From IMG/VR virus record IMGVR_UViG_3300031857_000465, positions 1 through 40,431 of that record: a DNA stretch of 40,431 nucleotides; one strand, 5' to 3'. Position 1 is the stretch's first letter; each line of letters opens with the position of its first letter. Origin of the DNA: a virus. Positions 34,646 through 40,431 of the stretch are shown piece by piece. The notes under the pieces were generated by a model. The model did no database searches, was not told the DNA's origin, and saw only the letters and a list, made by a program, of their open reading frames with translations. Both the position numbers and the translations under genes were made by a program.

Positions 34646-37600
34646 ATGGCAACAGCTTTTAACTTAACTGCACAAATCAATCTACAAGGCCCAAGTAATA
34701 TTAAGCCCATAGTCTCTAAAATACAAAGAGATCTAAGTAGCAATAAATTTAAGTTAAATTTAGATGTGGGCAATACTGCTGGTAAAAATATAACATCTAT
34801 TACGACACGACTTAATAGCCTATCACGAGCAGCAACCAAAGCTAATAGTAGTGTTGCCACACTAGGTCAAACTGTGGCTAATTTGGGGTCAGCTCTTAGT
34901 AGTTTAAATACTTCGTCTGTCAGTAATGCTGCGACACTAGCAAAAACCTCCAAAGCAGCGTCTAGTGCGGGTAAAGCTTTGGCAGATACTAGCACCCAAA
35001 TTGAGGAATTTGGTAAACAGTCTGGATTAGCAATTAAGCGTTTTGCTGCGTTTAGTACAGTAACATCCATAGTATTTGGATTAACGAATGCTTTTAGTGG
35101 AGCATTTAAAGAATTTTTAAGTTTTAATAAAGAAATAGTAAGACTATCACAAGTTACAGGACAATCAGTTGGACAATTAGGTGCGGTTAGTAAAGAAATT
35201 ACAAGACTATCCACATCATTGGGCGTGGCATCTAGTGATCTATTAACTGTAGCAACCACACTAGCACAAGCTGGCTTATCAGCAGAAGATACTAAGATAG
35301 CTCTAGAAGCATTAGCAAAGTCCGCTCTAGCACCATCATTTGATAGTTTAACAGACACAACAGAAGGCGCTATTGCCGCTATACGACAGTTTGGATTGCA
35401 GGCTAAAGAATTAGATGGCGCACTAGGTAGTATCAACGCTGTGGCTGCCGCATTTGCTGTTGAAGCTGGTGATATTATTACTGCTATTCAAAGAACTGGT
35501 GGTGTTTTCTCTGCTGCTAGTCGTGGAGTTAGCGAAGGTACCGATGCTCTAAATGAGTTTATTGCTATTTTTACTAGTGTAAGAGCAACTACTCGTGAAA
35601 GCGCAGAAACTATTGCTACTGGCTTAAGAACTATTTTTACACGTATTCAAAGAACACAAACTATAGAGCAGCTTAGAGAATTTGGTATTGAATTACAAGA
35701 CTCTGAGAAAAAATTCGTTGGAGTATATGAAGCGGCCAGAAGATTAAGCGAAGGGCTCAGCCGTATTGATCCACGATCAGCACAATTTGCTACTATATCT
35801 GAAGAACTTGGTGGTTTCAGACAAATTGGTAAAGTTATTCCTCTTATTCAGCAGTTTGGCACCGCAGAAAAAGCATTGATAGTTGCACAGAAAGGAGTGG
35901 GATCAACGGCTAAAGATGCTCTAACGGCGCAACAATCATTAGCTGTTCAGTTTACTAAAACCAGAGAATCTTTTCTAGCGCTAGTTAGAGAGTTGGGAGA
36001 AAGCGCAACATTTAAATCTTTCGTAACAGTATCTCTATTATTAGCAGATACATTTATCAATTTGGCTAGAGCCCTTAAGCCATTGCTACCATTGCTAGCT
36101 ACATTTGCAGCTATTAAGGTTGGTGGAGCAGTAACAGAATATGTTAGTGGTTTTGGTAAAGCCTTTGGTCGTGGCGGCGGTGGAAATACGGGTGGTGGAA
36201 CAGCAACTCCGTCGCCAACTGGTGGTAGCGGTCCCAGCGGAGGCGTCACTGGAGCAGTTTTATCAGCCAACACCAATGCCCTCACCTCTCTTGCACAAAC
36301 CTTAAATATTCTTAATCAATCTGTTTTAGCTCTTAATCAAAATATTGTTAATAATAATAGTTTACTAATAAATAGACCGGCTGGACGATTTGCTAGTGGA
36401 GGTTTAGTTCCAGGCACTGGCAATAGAGATACTTATCCTGCAATGCTTACTCCTGGTGAATTTGTTATTCGTAAAAAAGCTGTTGAAACTATTGGCGCTA
36501 GTAATTTAGCTCAAATGAACATGGGTGGATATGTTCAAAAGTATGAGGGCGGTTCGCCCGGTGGCGTAAGAATGCCCAAGGGAAGGGGTAAAACAGGAGC
36601 CAGAGGAGCCAGAAGCAAATTTAAAGAATTGGACGATACAGAATTGGCTCAGCTCACAACGTCACAACTAATCTCTTATGCTAAAAAGCAAGCCTATAAT
36701 ATATTTACTACTGGTGGATCTGGTATGGCAATTGGTAGTGAATTTATAGAAGTGCCATCATCAAGAATTATACCAGAATTAGAATCTGATTTAGTAACTC
36801 ATATGGGTAAACGTGGATTTTGGAGAGAAAAAATTGCTCCATTTGGAACTCCGGCCAAACAACTTACTAAGAATAGTTCTATTGGCACTAGAGCATCGGC
36901 ACTAGCAGCACAAATGAGTAAACAGACTGATGAGGTAGCTGCAAGAGATCAAAATTGGACTGCGATTCGTGGAGGTTCAGCAATAGATAATTATTTATTG
37001 TCTAGTTTACAAGAACCTATACTTGCTGACTATAAAACAGTTAGAGGAGGAGGGTCATTAGCTAAAACTTTCCATAATACAAGATTGCGTCAAGCAGTTA
37101 ATAAAGCATTAGATTCTTATGATGATTTTGATTACTCGCCAATTAATATTGATAAATTAGTTAGTGGTATGGCAGCAAAAAGATTTGCTAATGGTGGTAT
37201 GATTAGAAAGTATGCTGGGGCTGGAATCGTTACACCATTAACCACAGAAGAAAAGATATTACAAAATATGCTTAATTCTAGTGGAGATAAAAAACGATAT
37301 CAATTTGGGTTAGTATCATTAAAGTCTGGCAATCAAAAAGGAACAAGAAAAGAAAGTTTTCCTATCGGAAATAAAGCGTTTGATGTGTTTATAGGAACAT
37401 TAAGTGATGTTACGAGTAAAACATTTAGTAAAAATATAGAAAAAAATATTAATACATCATTACAGAACAGTATTATGAATACTGCTAATACTATAGGAAA
37501 ACAATTAAATGTGCCCATAGTCAATCAAGCAACACAAAAACAAGTACTACAAGGGTCAACATTAGCAAGTGCAATAGGAAGTATTTTTGAAGCATCATTA

Positions 37601-40431
37601 GGACTATTGGGTGCTCCATATATAGACAAAGCAGAAAGTATTAAATCTATAGATTTTCCTTTTGGTATTGGATCACTTGGTGAAAAATTTAATATACCAT
37701 CAAATATACCCACAGATGCCACTAGAACAGTGGGCGGATCTGGTAAAAACTTATCAGATTTTAAAGGACAGATTCAAAGATTTTTAAAAGCTATTAATAA
37801 AGGATCATTTACTAAAGCTGAAAATAAAGCTGCTCTTAAAGCGCAAAATCGAGCTATGAGAAAATCATCAACTGGTCAATTACTAGATTCTGTGATGGCG
37901 GCGTGGCAAGGTCAAGGCGTAGCACAAAAATTATCAGACGTTAATCAAACATTTGGTTATTTAAAAACATCAGTCGGAGCACCTAGGGCATTTTTATCAA
38001 ATAAAGGCACTTTTCAGAACTTTATTAATAGTGGTAAATTAGAAGAAAGCACTAAAATTAATTTATTAAGTGCTGTTGCTGACGCATTAGGAGTATCCAA
38101 TGTTTCAGCAGTAACAAGAAGAGCTGGTGGCGGATCAATATCCGGTAAAGATACCGTGCCAGCACTATTAACTCCTGGTGAATTTGTTATTAATAAAAAC
38201 TCAGCACAAAGAATTGGATATGGTAATCTTAATAGATTAAATAAAGCTGATAAAGTTCAAGGATTTAATAAGGGTGGTGTTGTTGGATATCGTCGTGGTG
38301 GAATAGTAGAAAACATTGGTGGCAACGCTGGTGCTATTGCTGCTGTGGTCAGTGTACTAATCCCGCAAATAGAGCGCATGGCATCATCATTTAAAAACTT
38401 AAATGGTTCAATAGGAACTTTTGGTGCTACTATTGGTGAAGCAGCACAACAGGCTAGTAGTTTAGTGCTTAGTGCTGGTATTGCTGGACAAGCTGTTGGT
38501 GCTAGTAAAAAGACTATTAGAAATACTCAAGTAGGTGTGGGTATTGGTGGAGCTATAGGAGGTGGATTATCTGCTCTAGGAGCTAAGAGTCTAGAAAAGG
38601 CACTACTAAAGAATACTGATGCTTTAGGACTATTTGATAAGAACTTGCAAGATTTAACTAATGCTACTTCAGAACAATTAAGAATGGAAGCGGCTGAACG
38701 ATTACAAAAAACCTTTTCGTCACTAGATACTGCTATACAAACCAGCATCAAGAATATAATGATGTTTGAAAACTTTGAAATACTGGGTCAAGAAGTAACT
38801 AATTTAACAACAAACTTAGCAACAACTGTTACTGCGGTATCAGCATTTTCTAATATAGCCAGAGATGCTGCTAGAACTGTTAGAAGATCACAAATGGCAG
38901 GATATGCTGGTCCTGCCGTTGGAGCCACAACTAAAGTATTAGGTAGTTTTGCTAAGGCTATACCATTCTTGGGTACTGCTTTAGCAGCAGTAGAAATAGG
39001 GGCTAGTTTATGGTCATTTTTTAATACCAATCTACAAAAAAGTGGTGAACAACTCACACGGTTCTATCAAAACTTAACACAAATAACTAAAAATGCTAAA
39101 GATTTTAGTATAACTAATCGTAATTTTACCGATGTTCTTTTACCAACATTTAATAAGCTTAACTTAGATCGTAGTCTTACTACTGAAGAAGTGAATCAAA
39201 GTTTGGGTAGTACCAAAAATATTATGGGAGGCGTAAATGAATTAAATCTTGAATTTAGAAAATTATTACAAGAAAGATTAGGCGCACAAGCATTAGGTAT
39301 TGGAGTTGAAGAGACCTCAGCTCAAGCCAGAGCAAAATTATCACCAGAAAGTCAAAAAGTATTTGATGCTACTGTTGAAGCAGCTAGGCGAGAATTTATT
39401 AAAGCGCAATTTATTCAAATGAAAATGGGACAAGGGTCGGATAGGGAGTCCGCAGAAAAAGCATTTGCCAAAGCCACAGACGCAGAAATTTTTGCAACAA
39501 TAGAGTATGTTGGCGTTAAAAATAAAGAAATATTTATAGCTAAACAAGCATTAGTAATTAACAGTCAACTTAAAAGTAGTTTTGTTACGCTAGATAATGT
39601 CTTAATAAGATTTGCTACTAATCTTAATCGTTCGGCACAAACAGCTATTAATAGTTTTGATGATTTAGATAGAAAGATAGCTTTATTAACTGGTGAACCA
39701 CAACCTGTTGGCGGAGAATTCTTAAGAAGACAAATTGATGTATTAGATAATTTGAAGGGTGCCAGCGCTATTGATATTCAAAATATTACTCAAACAGTAG
39801 GTGGTCTTTTAAATATTGCACCAAATACTAAATCTGCCGAACAACTACAGGAAATGCAGGCCCAGATAGAATCTGGCAGATTGATACAACAAGAGCTTCC
39901 TCTAATACTAAGAGATATACGAGACAATCCTAGTCTTAGAACTACTACAGGAGGACTAGATCAAATAATAAAAGATAGATTTAAAGGACCTCTGACCAAA
40001 GCTATTGGTGGTCCAAATGCAGAAGAACTAAGTGCACAAATTATTGGACAAATCACTCAGCAATTATCATCTTTAACTGATAATCCAGATAAAAATATAG
40101 CCGAAATTCTAGATCAATTAACATCAGAAGGATCAGCATTTAGTACGATGCTAAAATCTTCTGAGAAAGCTCAAGAAGCCTTCAAAACTGTTATAGAAGC
40201 ATCTGCTAAAGTACAAGATAAATTAGCAGAACAAACTAAAAAATATATAGAACTCAATCAAAGATTAATAGAAAGTCAAACCAATAGACTACAAAACGAA
40301 GCACAAGAAGCTATAGAATTAAAAAGAGCAATGGGACTAAATGTTACATTGGGTGAACTCAATGATGTATTTGATCTTAGTATTAGAAGATTAACAGATT
40401 TTTCTGATTTGCCACAACCCAAGATTGATAC
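34646..40431 (+). CDS. Tail tape-measure protein (truncated by window end)
   Basis: ATG 34646 behind GGAGGTATATA. The frame runs to the window edge (1928 codons), so the gene is longer than 5.78 kb. The start FNLTAQINLQGPSNIKPIV, alternating Ala/Ser/Thr-rich helices and hydrophobic spans, and two copies of PAxLTPGEFVI followed by a positive patch (about 36430 and 38170), are marks of tape-measure proteins, which set tail length and occupy the tail lumen. A Gly/Arg-rich linker lies near 36170-36230. Tail length would be large. Confidence 0.9.
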   Translation, partial: MATAFNLTAQINLQGPSNIKPIVSKIQRDLSSNKFKLNLDVGNTAGKNITSITTRLNSLSRAATKANSSVATLGQTVANLGSALSSLNTSSVSNAATLAKTSKAASSAGKALADTSTQIEEFGKQSGLAIKRFAAFSTVTSIVFGLTNAFSGAFKEFLSFNKEIVRLSQVTGQSVGQLGAVSKEITRLSTSLGVASSDLLTVATTLAQAGLSAEDTKIALEALAKSALAPSFDSLTDTTEGAIAAIRQFGLQAKELDGALGSINAVAAAFAVEAGDIITAIQRTGGVFSAASRGVSEGTDALNEFIAIFTSVRATTRESAETIATGLRTIFTRIQRTQTIEQLREFGIELQDSEKKFVGVYEAARRLSEGLSRIDPRSAQFATISEELGGFRQIGKVIPLIQQFGTAEKALIVAQKGVGSTAKDALTAQQSLAVQFTKTRESFLALVRELGESATFKSFVTVSLLLADTFINLARALKPLLPLLATFAAIKVGGAVTEYVSGFGKAFGRGGGGNTGGGTATPSPTGGSGPSGGVTGAVLSANTNALTSLAQTLNILNQSVLALNQNIVNNNSLLINRPAGRFASGGLVPGTGNRDTYPAMLTPGEFVIRKKAVETIGASNLAQMNMGGYVQKYEGGSPGGVRMPKGRGKTGARGARSKFKELDDTELAQLTTSQLISYAKKQAYNIFTTGGSGMAIGSEFIEVPSSRIIPELESDLVTHMGKRGFWREKIAPFGTPAKQLTKNSSIGTRASALAAQMSKQTDEVAARDQNWTAIRGGSAIDNYLLSSLQEPILADYKTVRGGGSLAKTFHNTRLRQAVNKALDSYDDFDYSPINIDKLVSGMAAKRFANGGMIRKYAGAGIVTPLTTEEKILQNMLNSSGDKKRYQFGLVSLKSGNQKGTRKESFPIGNKAFDVFIGTLSDVTSKTFSKNIEKNINTSLQNSIMNTANTIGKQLNVPIVNQATQKQVLQGSTLASAIGSIFEASLGLLGAPYIDKAESIKSIDFPFGIGSLGEKFNIPSNIPTDATRTVGGSGKNLSDFKGQIQRFLKAINKGSFTKAENKAALKAQNRAMRKSSTGQLLDSVMAAWQGQGVAQKLSDVNQTFGYLKTSVGAPRAFLSNKGTFQNFINSGKLEESTKINLLSAVADALGVSNVSAVTRRAGGGSISGKDTVPALLTPGEFVINKNSAQRIGYGNLNRLNKADKVQGFNKGGVVGYRRGGIVENIGGNAGAIAAVVSVLIPQIERMASSFKNLNGSIGTFGATIGEAAQQASSLVLSAGIAGQAVGASKKTIRNTQVGVGIGGAIGGGLSALGAKSLEKALLKNTDALGLFDKNLQDLTNATSEQLRMEAAERLQKTFSSLDTAIQTSIKNIMMFENFEILGQEVTNLTTNLATTVTAVSAFSNIARDAARTVRRSQMAGYAGPAVGATTKVLGSFAKAIPFLGTALAAVEIGASLWSFFNTNLQKSGEQLTRFYQNLTQITKNAKDFSITNRNFTDVLLPTFNKLNLDRSLTTEEVNQSLGSTKNIMGGVNELNLEFRKLLQERLGAQALGIGVEETSAQARAKLSPESQKVFDATVEAARREFIKAQFIQMKMGQGSDRESAEKAFAKATDAEIFATIEYVGVKNKEIFIAKQALVINSQLKSSFVTLDNVLIRFATNLNRSAQTAINSFDDLDRKIALLTGEPQPVGGEFLRRQIDVLDNLKGASAIDIQNITQTVGGLLNIAPNTKSAEQLQEMQAQIESGRLIQQELPLILRDIRDNPSLRTTTGGLDQIIKDRFKGPLTKAIGGPNAEELSAQIIGQITQQLSSLTDNPDKNIAEILDQLTSEGSAFSTMLKSSEKAQEAFKTVIEASAKVQDKLAEQTKKYIELNQRLIESQTNRLQNEAQEAIELKRAMGLNVTLGELNDVFDLSIRRLTDFSDLPQPKID

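Noticed and set aside
34867-39547. Several leftward ORFs of 60-190 codons within the tape-measure gene
   Set aside because: They are antisense to a continuous 1928-codon frame, lack ribosome sites and have Leu/Ser/Ala shadow composition.

Overview
The window looks like part of the genome of a large, AT-rich tailed bacteriophage (Caudoviricetes). It has a long leftward block of small early genes with about 14 tRNA genes (left third) and a rightward structural block (right two thirds). The structural block carries a T4 gp55-like late sigma factor, terminase subunits, portal, prohead protease/scaffold, HK97-fold capsid protein, neck, tail tube and a very long tape-measure gene that runs off the right edge. 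The host cannot be fixed from the sequence. A GC-rich insert at about 590-1850 carries gene cassettes of a kind I associate with Planctomycetes, so a planctomycete or co-resident host is possible.

Layout. 1-486: partial phosphoribosyltransferase. 483-1862: four promoterless GC-rich ORFs separated by attC-like inverted repeats, an integron cassette array without an integrase, read leftward behind a consensus phage promoter. 2064-2926: nine tRNA genes. 3008-8042: small leftward genes and four more tRNA or tRNA-like genes. 8077-8668: no convincing ORF, but its own promoter and many nested stems, a candidate large structured RNA. 8746-13362: more small leftward genes. 13363-13661: junction between the leftward and rightward blocks. 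13662-40431: rightward late genes, interrupted by a leftward glycosyltransferase and a small DNA-binding gene (16239-17774).

Regulation. The leftward genes have a repeated promoter architecture: TTGACA, 15-17 bp usually with a CGATA core, then TAGAAT or TATAAT. Eight copies of a 44-bp element (two CTGCCATTTTGGCAG palindromes around a GGCCGGCC-like core) lie 15-53 bp upstream of such promoters, at the 3' end of the preceding unit, so the early region is built from element-promoter-gene modules. The rightward genes instead share GGTGTATA boxes in gaps or gene ends, which I propose are late promoters used by the phage sigma factor (18077-18718). Three sites with exact sigma-54 geometry point rightward near 11.9, 13.0 and 13.4 kb.

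The late genes follow the usual order: regulators, terminase, portal, protease/scaffold, decoration, capsid, neck, tail tube, chaperone-like genes, tape measure. Starts and stops overlap tightly (ATGA, TAATG). The strongest candidates for something new are the cassette array inside a phage, the roughly 590-nt structured RNA, and the 44-bp modular element.
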